Source of the DNA: Zopfochytrium polystomum
Lineage: Eukaryota; Chytridiomycota; Chytridiomycetes; Chytridiales; Chytridiaceae
Length of the DNA: 64,000 nt
Reading direction: 5' to 3'
Assembly (NCBI GenBank): GCA_025765615.1
Contig: JAIVFJ010000310.1
Coordinates: forward strand, 1-64,000
In this document: positions 63,730-64,000 of the stretch, piece after piece
Layout of the letters: each line of letters opens with the position of its first letter
How positions within the stretch are numbered: position 1 is the stretch's first letter
Position numbers and translations under genes: made by a program
The notes under the pieces: model-generated
Seen by the model: only the letters and a program-made list of their open reading frames with translations
What the model was told of the DNA's origin: nothing
Database searches by the model: none

Positions 63730-64000
63730 ACAGAAAAAAAGAGTTTGGGGTGGCAGAGAGTCAGTTCCAAGCATTAGGTGTTCTCTTTCTTCAACAGAGG
63801 TTCAGAGCAACCAAACTCGATCTATACATATTGTTGTCTCTATTGATGCGGTTGCGACGCCGACCAACGATGCGCATTGCTACAACATTGAAACGGCAAC
63901 AATCCCAAGCGCGGCGCACACCGCCCCAACCAACGACACCCCCCGAGGCGCCGCACTCGAAACGATCGTATTCCCCGCCACGACCACCAGGTAGCCCGTT
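63730..64000. other. Downstream flank of the CBS gene
   Basis: 3' flank of the gene, presumably with its polyadenylation site. No other gene is supported up to the window end. Confidence 0.4.

Overview
The window looks like nuclear DNA of a fungus. Host genes have several short introns (about 45-130 nt, GT..AG), and the recognisable proteins are fungal or opisthokont types: a Siw14-type atypical phosphatase, an ACS-family MFS permease, a Qa-SNARE, an LKB1-type kinase and a CBS-domain-bearing cystathionine beta-synthase. The kinase and CBS are closer to animal-like forms than to budding-yeast forms, and the retroelements are Tf1/sushi-like chromoviruses and Tad/I-like LINEs. An early-diverging (for example zoosporic) fungus is plausible, but this is inference; no rRNA or marker gene is present.

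Layout. 1-12.2 kb is a nested transposon and tRNA island. It holds a broken chromovirus copy (1-3210), a stretch of tRNA and tRNA-like units (3.4-5.1 kb), and a young second chromovirus (5555-9749) with identical LTRs and a 5-bp target duplication. That second copy has a strong -1 frameshift signal, an 11-nt self-priming match and an in-frame loss of integrase. It sits at the very edge of a noncoding element bounded by ~405-bp direct repeats (9754-12018) that carries tRNA-like units. 12.7-14.6 kb holds a tandem gene pair, one dead and one intact. 15.5-25.2 kb is host genes: a low-complexity protein, a multi-pass membrane protein, a Siw14-like phosphatase, a small ORF and an FkbM-type methyltransferase.

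25.3-38.8 kb is a duplicated ~3 kb segment (one three-exon gene of unknown function per copy). The copies flank a Ty3 remnant and a minus-strand LINE. The second FkbM gene (39.4-40.7 kb) follows, then a repeat-rich intergenic stretch, an MFS permease and a Qa-SNARE. A second, longer minus-strand LINE fills 50.5-57.3 kb. The right end holds an LKB1-like kinase, an uncharacterised gene and a cystathionine beta-synthase divergent from it.

Caveat. Several otherwise well-conserved genes (MFS permease, SNARE, kinase N-terminus, chromovirus copy 1) carry isolated one-base indels, often in short homopolymers, while neighbouring genes read cleanly. Long-read consensus error is a serious alternative to pseudogenisation. 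Exon borders were read by eye from splice consensus and reading-frame continuity; no transcript evidence was available.
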